Below, in pieces: positions 18,635 through 27,660 of a stretch of DNA of 39,219 bases. A program made the position numbers and the translations under genes. Under the pieces are notes generated by a model. The model did no database searches, had not been told where the DNA came from, and saw only the letters and a program-made list of their open reading frames with translations. Source of the DNA: Methylococcales bacterium (lineage in GTDB: Bacteria; Pseudomonadota; Gammaproteobacteria; JABHGC01); assembly GCA_018672285.1 (NCBI GenBank), contig JABHGC010000120.1, positions 1-39,219 on the forward strand, given 5' to 3'. Position 1 is the stretch's first letter, and every line of letters starts with the position of its first letter.

Positions 18635-19572
18635 GATAATGCTTCCAATGTCGTCCCTAAAGTTTTCACATCAAATATTGTCGCATGCTTTAAGCTTTTA
18701 TCAATACGTTTACCTAAACCCATCAGCACCTTACCAGGGCCACATTCAACCACATTTTGCACAGAATTAGCGGCAAAAAATTGAACAGTCTCAACCCATC
18801 GCACCGGCGAATACAATTGCTTAGCCAAACCTAAACGAATATCATCCACGGCATCAAACGAAGCAACACCCGCATTTTGAATAACGGGAACCTCGGGCGT
18901 TTTCATATCAATATTGTCTAACTGAGATCTTAGAGCAACAGCGGCGTCACTCATTAAAGCGCAATGAGAAGGCACACTAACCGGTAAAAGTTGAGCCCGC
19001 TTAGCGCCTTGTTCTTTTGCCAACACACAAGCTCGATCAATCGCTTCTGCGTTACCAGCCATCACAACCTGGCCTGGCGAGTTAAAATTGACGGCAGCAC
19101 ACACCTGCCCTTGCGCGGCATCCGCACAAACAGCCACAACTGCATCATCATCCAAGCCCAAGACTACCGCCATAGCCCCTAGCCCTTCAGGCACAGCTTC
19201 TTGCATTAGTCGACCACGCTCAGCAACCAATTTGACGGCGTCAGCAAAAGGCAGAGCACCAGAACAAACTAAAGCCGTATACTCCCCTAAGCTGTGACCT
19301 GCCATCCAGGCAGGACGAATCTCTGTCTGACTTTTCCAAACTTCCCAAACAGCAACCCCTGCAGTTAACATTGCAGGCTGTGTATTCACCGTTTGCCCTA
19401 AAATCTCTTTTGAACCTTCTTGCACCATCTGCCATAAATCAAACCCCAGTGCATCCGACGCTTGAGCAAACGTTGACTGTATTTGACTATGTTCACTTGC
19501 CAATTCGGCAAGCATACCGACAGATTGAGAGCCTTGCCCAGGAAACACGAATGCTAAATCTGTTTTTTGCAT
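18631..19572 (-). CDS. fabD: Malonyl-CoA:ACP transacylase
   Basis: A 313-residue acyltransferase that loads malonyl groups onto ACP. It begins FVFPGQGSQSVGM, has the nucleophile Ser94 in GHSLGEYTALV, and the partner His in VSVPSHCALM. GPGKVLMGLGKRID near the end is typical. It follows fabH by 9 bases and overlaps fabG by 4. Confidence 0.97.
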   Translation of the reverse strand: MQKTDLAFVFPGQGSQSVGMLAELASEHSQIQSTFAQASDALGFDLWQMVQEGSKEILGQTVNTQPAMLTAGVAVWEVWKSQTEIRPAWMAGHSLGEYTALVCSGALPFADAVKLVAERGRLMQEAVPEGLGAMAVVLGLDDDAVVAVCADAAQGQVCAAVNFNSPGQVVMAGNAEAIDRACVLAKEQGAKRAQLLPVSVPSHCALMSDAAVALRSQLDNIDMKTPEVPVIQNAGVASFDAVDDIRLGLAKQLYSPVRWVETVQFFAANSVQNVVECGPGKVLMGLGKRIDKSLKHATIFDVKTLGTTLEALS

Positions 19573-19581
19573 AATATGGCC

Positions 19582-20550
19582 TTAATAAATAACGAGCGCT
19601 GAACCCCAAGTAAAGCCACCACCAAACGCTTCAAGCAATAATCGCTCACCTCGTTTGACCTGGCCACTCCTCACTGCAGCATCTAATGCCAAAGGGACAG
19701 ACGCAGCTGAGGTATTACCATGCTTCTGCACAGTAACAACAACGTGATCCATTGACATTTTTAATTTTTTAGCAGTAGCAGTAATGATTCGTGTATTGGC
19801 TTGATGCGGAATCAACCAATCAATATCTGATTTTTCTAACTGGTTTGCGGACAATGTTTCATCAACCACTTTGCCCAATGTTTTCACCGCCATTTTAAAG
19901 ACTTCGTTACCCTTCATCTGGATGAACGCATCACCCGCTTGAACGCGCTCAAAGCCAGATGAAATACCGACAGGAACAGTCAACAAATCTTCGTAAGCAC
20001 CATCGGCTCCTATATGAGTCGATTCAATGCCCTTTTGGTCACTTGCCTGAAGAATAACCGCACCGGCGCCATCACCAAACAGCACACACGTATTTCGATC
20101 TTTCCAGTCAACAATCCGAGATAATGTTTCTGCCCCAACAACCAGTGCCGTTTTAGCAGAGCCGCTGCGAATAAATTGATCCGCAACACTTAGTGCGTAT
20201 ATAAACCCAGTACAGACGGCTTGAACATCAAATGCAGGGGCACCACGATTACCCAGTCGTTTTTGTAATAAGCAGGCGGTGCTAGGAAAAACTTTATCTG
20301 GTGTCGTTGTCCCCACGATGATTAAGTCAATATCATCGACATTGATACCCGCAGCCTCAATCGCTTTACGTGAAGCCGCTTCTGCCAAATCACAGGTTGT
20401 CTCACCTTCTGCCGCGATATGACGCTGCTCGATACCTGTTCGCTCTCGAATCCATTGATCGGTTGTATCAACCATCGATTCAAGGTCTTTATTAGTCAGT
20501 ATTTTTTCTGGGAGGTAACTACCTGTCCCTGCAATGCGCGAATAAACCAA
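19582..20550 (-). CDS. fabH: 3-oxoacyl-ACP synthase III
   Basis: A 322-residue initiating condensing enzyme joining acetyl-CoA and malonyl-ACP. The catalytic triad is visible: Cys113 in [10 protein letters not shown], His in IPHQANTRI and Asn in KHGNTSAAS. The start is a TTG (protein [15 protein letters not shown]) three bases after the plsX stop. The last plsX codons, GAGAAGGAA, supply the AAGGA ribosome site, so fabH translation is probably tied to plsX. Confidence 0.97.
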   Translation of the reverse strand: MVYSRIAGTGSYLPEKILTNKDLESMVDTTDQWIRERTGIEQRHIAAEGETTCDLAEAASRKAIEAAGINVDDIDLIIVGTTTPDKVFPSTACLLQKRLGNRGAPAFDVQAVCTGFIYALSVADQFIRSGSAKTALVVGAETLSRIVDWKDRNTCVLFGDGAGAVILQASDQKGIESTHIGADGAYEDLLTVPVGISSGFERVQAGDAFIQMKGNEVFKMAVKTLGKVVDETLSANQLEKSDIDWLIPHQANTRIITATAKKLKMSMDHVVVTVQKHGNTSAASVPLALDAAVRSGQVKRGERLLLEAFGGGFTWGSALVIY

Positions 20551-20553
20551 ACT

Positions 20554-21576
20554 TTATTCCTTCTCTGACAAAATGGCGGCAACAGAATCGTGAATATGCT
20601 CAGGTACCTTTTTCTCAACTTCAACAATTGCAATATCGATTGCATGGCGATAAGACATCACGTCGGCACCACCATGACTTTTCACCACAATCCCTCTAAG
20701 CCCTAACAGGCTCGCGCCGTTATAGCGCCTAGGATCGACTCGATACTTAAAGGATTTTAAAACTGGCATTGCAATAAGCCCTGCCAGTTTGGTAAAAATA
20801 TTTTTATTAAAGGCTTCCTTCATAAATTGCCCAATCATTTTCGCCACACCTTCGCTACTCTTTAACGAAATGTTACCGGCAAAACCATCTGTGACAATGA
20901 CATCGGCACCACCCTTAAAAATATCATCCCCTTCAACAAAACCAATATAGTTCAGTGAGCTTGCAGTCAAAAGTGTCGCAGCACCTTTTACTTGCTCGTT
21001 ACCTTTCACTTCTTCCTCACCAATATTAAGCAAACCAATTTTCGGCCTCTCAATACCCTCTACAGCATAGACCAACTCAGACCCCATCACTGCAAATTGA
21101 AATAAATGCTCAGCAGTACTCTCAATATTGGCACCTAAATCAAGCACATGACTTGAGCCTTGCATATTAGGTAGTGCGGTACAAATGGCAGGTCGATCAA
21201 TACCAGGAATAGTTTTTAACACAAAGCGAGCGGTGGCCAGTAATGCCCCCGTATTACCTGCACTGACACAAGCATCTGCTTCTTTGGATTTGACGAGGTT
21301 TAAAGCCACCCGCATAGAGGAGTCTTTTTTGCCACGTAGCGCACTAGAGGCTTTTTCATCCATCGCAACAACTTGAGATGCATGATGAATATGGCAGCGG
21401 GATTCAAATTGAGCAATTTCACTAGAATATTTTGCACCAAGAACGGCTTCATCTCCCACGAGGGTAATACAAACGTCTTGGTGTTTTTTTAGAATTTCTA
21501 ACGCAGCAGGTACCACAACATCAGGACCTACATCACCCCCCATAGCATCTAGTGCAATGGTGACTTGTTTTGTCAT
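20554..21576 (-). CDS. plsX: Phosphate acyltransferase PlsX
   Basis: A 340-residue soluble acyltransferase. It makes acyl-phosphate from acyl-ACP, feeding PlsY for phosphatidic acid synthesis. It begins IALDAMGGDVGPDVVVPAAL and has SAGNTGALLA, RPAICTALP, DLGANIES and VTDGFAGNISLKSSEG, all family hallmarks. Length is normal. It lies 51 bases after rpmF and directly before fabH, as in E. coli. Confidence 0.97.
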   Translation of the reverse strand: MTKQVTIALDAMGGDVGPDVVVPAALEILKKHQDVCITLVGDEAVLGAKYSSEIAQFESRCHIHHASQVVAMDEKASSALRGKKDSSMRVALNLVKSKEADACVSAGNTGALLATARFVLKTIPGIDRPAICTALPNMQGSSHVLDLGANIESTAEHLFQFAVMGSELVYAVEGIERPKIGLLNIGEEEVKGNEQVKGAATLLTASSLNYIGFVEGDDIFKGGADVIVTDGFAGNISLKSSEGVAKMIGQFMKEAFNKNIFTKLAGLIAMPVLKSFKYRVDPRRYNGASLLGLRGIVVKSHGGADVMSYRHAIDIAIVEVEKKVPEHIHDSVAAILSEKE

Positions 21577-21627
21577 GGATACCCTTTTTACTGCATTAAT
21601 TTTTATTAGCAGGCGATATCGTTAACG

Positions 21628-21804
21628 CTACTCTTTAACTTCAACGACCTTCTTACCACGATAGTATCCATCAGGGGCAACATGGTGACGCAAGTGGGTT
21701 GAACCTGTGGTCTCATCAATAGACAAGGTCTCACCTTTCAGTGCATCATGTGAACGACGCATTCCACGACGTGAAGGGGTTTTTCTACTCTTTTGTACAG
21801 CCAT
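21628..21804 (-). CDS. rpmF: 50S ribosomal protein L32
   Basis: A 58-residue protein beginning [20 protein letters not shown] and ending GKKVVEVKE, typical L32 of gammaproteobacteria. It lacks the four zinc-binding cysteines of the C+ form. A GGAGA site lies 8-10 bases before the ATG. It sits between yceD and plsX, the conserved position that links ribosome supply to lipid synthesis. Confidence 0.97.
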   Translation of the reverse strand: MAVQKSRKTPSRRGMRRSHDALKGETLSIDETTGSTHLRHHVAPDGYYRGKKVVEVKE

Positions 21805-21824
21805 CTTAGGTCTCCTAGCTCATC

Positions 21825-22334
21825 TTATTTCTGTTTTAGCGTTTCCAGCACCGCAAAAGGGTTTTTTCGCTCTTCCGGTTCTTCAACCGGCGGTTTTTCT
21901 CGAAATTTAGCAATACAGTCATGCTCGTGTTTAGGTATTATCGGTAAAGCTAAGATTAGCTCATCCTCAATTAAATCCTGCACTTGCAGTTCTTCTGAAT
22001 CACCCACCACATACGGCTCATACTGCTCAGGTAACGATTCAGCCAGATGCTCACTTTCGATCACTGCCAACAAAAACTCTGTCTTTACAGAATAGTCAAA
22101 CGGCTGCATACACCGCTGACACATCAATTGTAACGTTCCACTTACATGACCCTTCACTTGAATATGGCCATTTGGAGCGAAGGAGAATTCTACTTCAAAC
22201 GCAACGACTTCTCCAGCGCTTTGTGGGATATCGTTTAAACGGCCAAATGACTGAACTGCATATTGACCGTTTAAGCCACGTTCAGTTCTTGCAAATAGCT
22301 TTGCATTTATTCTTTCTGGAATTCGGTTTGACAT
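21825..22334 (-). CDS. yceD: 23S rRNA accumulation protein YceD (DUF177)
   Basis: A 169-residue DUF177 protein, known from E. coli and plants to be needed for normal 23S rRNA levels. The core holds GTLQLMCQRCMQPFDY with the family CxxC, followed by an acidic middle and the closing NPFAVLETLKQ. It is the first gene of the fab run and stands 20 bases before rpmF. A sigma-70 promoter (22343-22371) would place the transcript start within about two bases of this ATG, so the message may be nearly leaderless, or a farther promoter may exist. Confidence 0.93.
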   Translation of the reverse strand: MSNRIPERINAKLFARTERGLNGQYAVQSFGRLNDIPQSAGEVVAFEVEFSFAPNGHIQVKGHVSGTLQLMCQRCMQPFDYSVKTEFLLAVIESEHLAESLPEQYEPYVVGDSEELQVQDLIEDELILALPIIPKHEHDCIAKFREKPPVEEPEERKNPFAVLETLKQK

Positions 22335-22342
22335 AGCGGAGT

Positions 22343-22371
22343 ATGGTATAGTCGCCCGCCTTTTGTGTCAA
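22343..22371 (-). promoter_or_regulatory. Sigma-70 promoter of the yceD-rpmF-fab run
   Basis: On the minus strand TTGACA (22366-22371) is a perfect -35. A 17-base spacer separates it from TACCAT (22343-22348), which matches TATAAT at four positions. It points at yceD and lies in the short divergent gap with maf. Confidence 0.6.
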
Positions 22372-22391
22372 AACCAAACTGAACTCTATAG

Positions 22392-23003
22392 ATGGACTCA
22401 CTCGCAATGACAACCTCAAATACACGACCAACCTTAGTACTCGCCTCTACTTCTCCCTTTCGCAAAGAGATTTTGCAAAAACTTGGACTTCCTTTTGATA
22501 CCGCCGCACCTGATATCGATGAATCCAGACGACCAGATGAGGACTATAGCGACTTTGTTCGCCGGTTATCCGAAGAAAAAGCGGCTGCAGTCCAATCCCA
22601 GTTCCCACAGCACCTTATCATCGGCGGGGATCAAATTGCGGTTTGTAATGACGTCGTCTTAGGCAAACCGGGTAACTATGACAAAGCTCATGCCCAGCTC
22701 ACTCAATTCTCAGGCCAATGCGTTACCTTTTACACCGGGCTCAGCCTCCTAGACAGTAAAACAGGCGATTACCAAACTTGCGTCGAACTTTTTCGTGTTC
22801 ACTTCCGCACTTTAAATACCAGCCAAATCCACAATTATCTCACCAAGGAAGAGCCCTATAATTGTGCTGGCAGCTTTAAATCTGAAGGGCTGGGCATCAC
22901 TTTATTTCGTAAACTTGAAGGTGATGATCCAAACACGCTCATCGGATTGCCCTTAATCAAGCTGGTAAGCTTTTTAGACAACAAAGGCCTTCCACCAATC
23001 TAA
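22392..23003 (+). CDS. maf: Maf-family nucleotide pyrophosphatase, YceF type
   Basis: A 203-residue Maf protein. It has LASTSPFRKEILQKLGLPF at the start, DIDESR, the catalytic Asp in IIGGDQIAV, and FYTGLSLL in place of the dTTP/UTP-type signature. The end, CAGSFKSEGLGITLFRKLEGDDPNTLIGLPL, is that of the YceF subfamily, which hydrolyses 7-methyl-GTP. In E. coli the same gene lies divergent from yceD-rpmF, as here. No clear ribosome site decides between this ATG and the in-frame ATG at 22407; the latter gives the more usual length. Confidence 0.93.
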   Translation: MDSLAMTTSNTRPTLVLASTSPFRKEILQKLGLPFDTAAPDIDESRRPDEDYSDFVRRLSEEKAAAVQSQFPQHLIIGGDQIAVCNDVVLGKPGNYDKAHAQLTQFSGQCVTFYTGLSLLDSKTGDYQTCVELFRVHFRTLNTSQIHNYLTKEEPYNCAGSFKSEGLGITLFRKLEGDDPNTLIGLPLIKLVSFLDNKGLPPI

Positions 23004-23191
23004 TAAAGATGGCATCAATAGTTGGCAACGGAGCCAGTAAAAGCGCACCTAGTGCAGCAAAAAGCGCCCTAAATATGACAGTTTGACCCATTAATTGTGA
23101 CAGACACCACATTCTCGCTAAATTTCCACTAAAGTTTCCTTGATAAGTTCCGATACGTTAACTAATCAGTATACATTTTTGGAGAGGCCTC

Positions 23192-24370
23192 ATGGCATTC
23201 GATGGCATTCAAGTAAACAGGTCGTTCATCAACAGTAATTTTGAGGCTTTCAAATTTCAGCCAAAAGTTGCAACGAGCCGTCAAAATGATGCTCTTCAAA
23301 GAGAAAACACGTTCAACGTCGCTCAAAACACGCTGGCTAAAAACCTCACTGGCGTTGATGGCTCAAGCGCAAAATTACCAACCCCTACCGACTTCAGCCC
23401 AGAAGAAATTGCGAAAAACGTTTTAAGTTTCGTCCGTGACAGGCTACAAAGCGCAAAAGATGACGGTGCAGACCCTGAAAAATTAAAAAGCATTTTAAAT
23501 GCGGCTAAAGCCGGAGTTGCCCAAGGCTTCAAAGAAGCTACAGATATCCTTCAGGAGCAAGGCTTACTCACTGACGACACGAAAGCAGGCATTGGTAAAG
23601 CAAAAGAGTTCATTGACATTGGCCTCTCCCCTCAGCAACCTGACGGTGACGAGCGAAACGTTGTTTTATTTGAGGCAGCTCAATCATTAAAACAAACACG
23701 AAAAAACAGCTTCCAAATCCAAGTAACCACCCAAGATGGCGACCAAGTCACCATTAAGTTCAAACAATCTGAGAAACAAAGCAGTAGCGCTTATTTCCAA
23801 CAAAAGGGCGATACCACCACATTATCAACTGAGGCATCGAGTAAAACCAAAACGCAATTTTCTTTTGATGTTGAAGGCGACCTTGATCAAGACGAGTTGA
23901 AATCCATTAACGCATTAATTGGCGATATTAATGGCGTAGCAGAAACCTTTTTTAGTGGCGACTCGGAAGCCGCATTCGAACAAGGGCTAAACCTTGGATT
24001 TAACACCGAAGAAATTGCAGGGTTCTCACTCAATTTAAAGCAAAGCACCAAAAGCGTTGCCACCACCGCTTACAGAGAAGTCAGTGAGCTAGGGCCAGGA
24101 CGGTCAGCACCCCCTGTATCAAATGATTTCGGTCGAGTTGCGACCAATTTAAAAAGCATATTCCAGCAAGCGGAAGCCTTATTCAAAGAAGCTGAATCTG
24201 CTTTTAACGCCATTTTCTCACCGCTACTGCAAAACAATGCAAAATCCGATTTATTAGGCAGCTCTCTTGAAAAGCAGGGCAAAGATTTTGAAGGTTTTTC
24301 AAAAGAGTTATTAAGCCAAGCTTTGACCCAGTCTGACGCTAAAAAAGAAGGCGACGACAGCGACAGTTAA
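23192..24370 (+). CDS. DUF5610-like protein of unknown function
   Basis: A 392-residue hydrophilic protein with no signal peptide or membrane segment. Residues 70-150 (IAKNVLSFVRDRLQSAKDDGADPEKLKSIL, in shorter pieces, and GVAQGFKEATDIL) match what I remember of DUF5610, a predicted helical domain. Residues 225-275 (FSFDVEGDLDQDELKSINAL, then FFSGDSEAAFEQGL) form a second recognisable block. The last 40 residues are rich in Lys, Ser and Asp. A strong GGAGAGG site precedes the ATG. A TTGATA-N17-TAATCA pair upstream is a possible promoter. It appears monocistronic between maf and a terminator. No function can be stated. Confidence 0.75.
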   Translation: MAFDGIQVNRSFINSNFEAFKFQPKVATSRQNDALQRENTFNVAQNTLAKNLTGVDGSSAKLPTPTDFSPEEIAKNVLSFVRDRLQSAKDDGADPEKLKSILNAAKAGVAQGFKEATDILQEQGLLTDDTKAGIGKAKEFIDIGLSPQQPDGDERNVVLFEAAQSLKQTRKNSFQIQVTTQDGDQVTIKFKQSEKQSSSAYFQQKGDTTTLSTEASSKTKTQFSFDVEGDLDQDELKSINALIGDINGVAETFFSGDSEAAFEQGLNLGFNTEEIAGFSLNLKQSTKSVATTAYREVSELGPGRSAPPVSNDFGRVATNLKSIFQQAEALFKEAESAFNAIFSPLLQNNAKSDLLGSSLEKQGKDFEGFSKELLSQALTQSDAKKEGDDSDS

Positions 24371-24396
24371 CTCTTCTCTCGGTTTTTAGAGAAGAG
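24371..24396. terminator. Hairpin between convergent DUF5610-like gene and phoU
   Basis: CTCTTCTCT pairs perfectly with AGAGAAGAG (9 pairs) around an 8-base loop, immediately after the upstream stop. On the plus strand GCACTAG and five T follow. It lies between convergent genes and could act both ways. Confidence 0.7.
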
Positions 24397-24418
24397 GCAC
24401 TAGTTTTTACTGAAACAA

Positions 24419-25132
24419 CTAATCCTGCATTACCGCTTGTTCAATTTGCTCTAAGGTAATGTGGCGCACATCTTTACCTTCCACCAGGTAAATAACATAT
24501 TCACAAATATTACGAGCATGATCCCCAATCCGCTCTAACGCTCTCGCAGCCCATAACAGATTTAAAATTTGTGAGATCGATCGAGGGTCTTCCATCATAT
24601 AGGTAATCAACTCCCGCATAAGCGAGTCGTACTGATTATCTGCATCGGCATCGGCTTTTGCTGTCGCAACGGCCTGAGGCACATCCATTCTCGCAAATGC
24701 ATCTAATGCATCATGCACCATCTTCTGCACATACTCACCAAAGTGTCGAATTTGAAAATTGTGTTTTTTATCCAGCTTCACATCTTTCAGTGTCATTCTG
24801 GCAATTTTTTCTGCCTCATCACCAATTCGCTCCAAATCAGTAATTGTTTTAATCACCGCCACAATCAACCGCAAGTCACTCGCCGTTGGCTGACGCCGTG
24901 CTAAAACACGATTACACTCTTCATCGATCTCAACTTCTAACGCATTCACTTTAAAGTCATCACGAATGACAATTTCAGCCTTCTCTTGATCAGCCGAGGA
25001 CAACGCCGCCATCGCCTCTCCGACCTGGTGCTCGACCAGCCCGCCCATCGTTAAAACACGATTACGAATATCTTCGAGCTCAGAGTTAAATTGTTTGGAT
25101 ATGTGATGCGTTAGTCTGTCTTTATCTAGCAT
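24419..25132 (-). CDS. phoU: Phosphate signalling protein PhoU
   Basis: A 237-residue helical protein with the two tandem PhoU repeats. Metal-binding-type acidic clusters are seen in KTITDLERIGDEAEKIA and its counterpart AARALERIGDHARNICEYV. It links the Pst transporter to the PhoR kinase and keeps the Pho regulon off when phosphate is ample. It closes the pst operon 21 bases after pstB. Confidence 0.96.
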   Translation of the reverse strand: MLDKDRLTHHISKQFNSELEDIRNRVLTMGGLVEHQVGEAMAALSSADQEKAEIVIRDDFKVNALEVEIDEECNRVLARRQPTASDLRLIVAVIKTITDLERIGDEAEKIARMTLKDVKLDKKHNFQIRHFGEYVQKMVHDALDAFARMDVPQAVATAKADADADNQYDSLMRELITYMMEDPRSISQILNLLWAARALERIGDHARNICEYVIYLVEGKDVRHITLEQIEQAVMQD

Positions 25133-25153
25133 GCCTTAAGCCCTATTATTAAG

Positions 25154-25999
25154 TTATCCGTATCGACCCGTGATGTAGTCTTCTGTCATTTTATTATTGG
25201 GGTTGGTGAAGATGGTATCAGTATCTCCAAATTCAATCAGCTCTCCCATATACATGAAAGCCGTATAGTCGGATACACGTGCGGCTTGCTGCATGTTATG
25301 CGTGACAATAATGATGGTGTAATCTTTCTTTAATTCGTAAATCAGCTCTTCAATTTTCAAGGTTGAAATGGGATCAAGTGCTGAAGCAGGCTCATCTAAC
25401 AGTAATACTTCAGGTTCAATTGCAATGGCTCTTGCAATCACCAATCGCTGCTGTTGACCACCCGATAAACCCGTTGCCATATCATCTAGCCGGTCTTTCA
25501 CCTCATCCCATAAAGCGGCTTGCTTCAAAGACCATTCAACTGCCTCGTTCAATATCGACCGACGCTTAATTCCTTTTAGGCGCAAACCGTAAGCCACATT
25601 TTCAAAAATGGTTTTGGGGAATGGGTTAGGCTTTTGGAACACCATCCCAACATTACGCCTTAAATCCGTCAAGTTGGTGCCTTTTGCATAGATATCAACA
25701 CCATCCAACATAATCTGACCATCAATGCGAACATTATCAACCAGATCATTCATTCGATTAAAACAGCGCAAAAGCGTGGACTTACCACAACCACTCGGGC
25801 CAATAAACGCCGACACACGATTATGCGGGATCTGCATATTAATGCCCTTTAAGGCTTGCTTCCCACCATAATAAAGATCGATATTTTTCGTCTCCATGGT
25901 GATCTTTTCATTTTCCAAGCTCATTCGTGGAGCCTTCTCCCGAATGGAGCTAAAATCGATTGCGTGAGCAGGCGGCGTAGTATTCGTGTCGTCGACCAT
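25154..25999 (-). CDS. pstB: Phosphate ABC transporter ATP-binding protein
   Basis: A 281-residue ATPase of the phosphate importer. It shows Walker [10 protein letters not shown], the Q-loop in [18 protein letters not shown], the ABC signature LSGGQQQR, Walker [14 protein letters not shown] and the switch His in VTHNM. A 30-residue extension precedes the usual start, as in other marine PstB proteins. It follows pstA by two bases. Confidence 0.97.
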   Translation of the reverse strand: MVDDTNTTPPAHAIDFSSIREKAPRMSLENEKITMETKNIDLYYGGKQALKGINMQIPHNRVSAFIGPSGCGKSTLLRCFNRMNDLVDNVRIDGQIMLDGVDIYAKGTNLTDLRRNVGMVFQKPNPFPKTIFENVAYGLRLKGIKRRSILNEAVEWSLKQAALWDEVKDRLDDMATGLSGGQQQRLVIARAIAIEPEVLLLDEPASALDPISTLKIEELIYELKKDYTIIIVTHNMQQAARVSDYTAFMYMGELIEFGDTDTIFTNPNNKMTEDYITGRYG

Positions 26000-26001
26000 G
26001 A

Positions 26002-27660
26002 TTAAGACCCTATTGAACGATATTTTTCTCGTAAATTGTTACGAATGGTAATGGATGCCAAGTTTAATATCACAATAACCAGCACCAAGAGGAAAGCCGT
26101 CGCAAAAACCAATGGCCTTGCCGCTTCTACATTCGGGCTTTGAAAGCCCACATCATAAATATGGAACCCAAGATGCATGAATTTCCGGTCTAAATGCAAG
26201 AACGGCAAATCACCATCTAATGGTAACGTTGGCGCAAGCTTAACAACGCCAACCAACATCAGCGGTGCAACCTCACCGGCAGCACGAGCAACCGCAAGGA
26301 TTAAGCCTGTCATCATTGCAGGGCTAGACATCGGTAAAATAACATTCCACAAGGTTTCAGCTTTTGTCGCCCCTAACGCCAAAGACCCTTCTCGGACACT
26401 AATCGGTACTCGAGACAAACCCTCCTCGGTCGCCACGATCACAACAGGTACAGTCAAAATGGCCAACGTCAGTGAAGCCCATAAAATACCTGGCGTACCA
26501 AATACCGGAGATGGATAAGACTCAGGGAAAAACAAGCTATCAATACTGCCCCCTAAGAAATAGACAAAGAAGCCTAGGCCAAATACACCATAAACAATAG
26601 AGGGCACACCGGCTAAATTATTAACCGCAATTCGAATCACACGGGTTAAAGGCCCTTGCTTTGAATACTCCCGCAAATACACTGCAGCAATCACACCAAA
26701 AGGGGTCACAAAGATAGACATCAAAATCACCATCATGACCGTACCAAAAATAGCGGGAAATATTCCCCCCTCCGTATTGGCCTCTCGTGGATCTTCTGAC
26801 AAGAACTCCCACACCTTGGTAAAATAAAAACCAAACTTGCCCAGCACACCCAACTGATTTGGGTAATAAACCCTGACCACCACACTCAATGGCACATCAA
26901 TTTCTTGGCCAGAGCTGAGCTTTAACACCAAAACATCAAGCCCTTGACGCCCTCTCAACTCAGACAGCGTTTGATCAAAACCAGACATTTGAGCATTAAG
27001 GTCAGATCGCTCTGAAGCTAGCGCTTCTTGCCTCTCAGCGGTCAACGCCTTAGATAATAGCCACTTACGCTCCTGCAGCCTTAAACGCTCCAACTGATAA
27101 TTGATTGAATGCAAAGAGTCTTTCTCAATGGCATCTATTTTCGCTTTTAAGTGCTCTGCTTTTTCTAGTAACGGCTTTAAATCTTCCTGCAAATCAGTTG
27201 AGGGAACCGCTTTGCCTTCTCGCTTAATTCCGCTAATAAAGCCATAAGCATTACCCCATTCGTACCGCTCAACAACAGCGGCATTTTCGGGGTATGTCAC
27301 TGCAGACATATAAGGTTCAATCACCCAACCAAAGTCTGCGCCTTGTTGACGATTACCCTTTCTAATTAAAAACCGGTTGGCATTACCACCATCATCAGTC
27401 AAGGCATAGCCGGCTTCAATCAATCGACTAATGGCAACCTCTTCCCGCTCATGGATTTCACCAATGACCTGAGTCGTATGGCCATTTTCTTTATATTCGA
27501 AGCTAGCCACCTGCCCCGGCCAAAAATAACCAAGTCCATAAACAGCAATAATGCCCAATAAACCAATAACGGCGATCAAACTCATCGCAACAGCGGCAGC
27601 ATTTAACCAAATCCATGGGCTACCACTACGTAACCAACCTTTTAATGAGAGCTGAGACAC
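26002..27660 (-). CDS. pstA: Phosphate ABC transporter permease PstA, long form
   Basis: A 552-residue permease, nearly twice the length of E. coli PstA. One membrane helix (about 18-45) is followed by a soluble insert (about 48-275) of DUF3333 type, including a predicted coiled coil at about 156-240 rich in Leu, Glu and Lys. The standard permease core follows, with the EAA loop [20 protein letters not shown] and about five further helices. It starts at GTG directly after the pstC stop, with no gap. The insert probably faces the periplasm; its role is unknown. Confidence 0.95.
   Translation of the reverse strand: MSQLSLKGWLRSGSPWIWLNAAAVAMSLIAVIGLLGIIAVYGLGYFWPGQVASFEYKENGHTTQVIGEIHEREEVAISRLIEAGYALTDDGGNANRFLIRKGNRQQGADFGWVIEPYMSAVTYPENAAVVERYEWGNAYGFISGIKREGKAVPSTDLQEDLKPLLEKAEHLKAKIDAIEKDSLHSINYQLERLRLQERKWLLSKALTAERQEALASERSDLNAQMSGFDQTLSELRGRQGLDVLVLKLSSGQEIDVPLSVVVRVYYPNQLGVLGKFGFYFTKVWEFLSEDPREANTEGGIFPAIFGTVMMVILMSIFVTPFGVIAAVYLREYSKQGPLTRVIRIAVNNLAGVPSIVYGVFGLGFFVYFLGGSIDSLFFPESYPSPVFGTPGILWASLTLAILTVPVVIVATEEGLSRVPISVREGSLALGATKAETLWNVILPMSSPAMMTGLILAVARAAGEVAPLMLVGVVKLAPTLPLDGDLPFLHLDRKFMHLGFHIYDVGFQSPNVEAARPLVFATAFLLVLVIVILNLASITIRNNLREKYRSIGS

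Noticed and set aside
23060..23110. Pho-box-like repeats on the minus strand (CTGTCAC and CTGTCAT, 22 bases apart)
   Set aside because: The middle repeat is degenerate and no minus-strand gene starts there; both flanking genes are on the plus strand.
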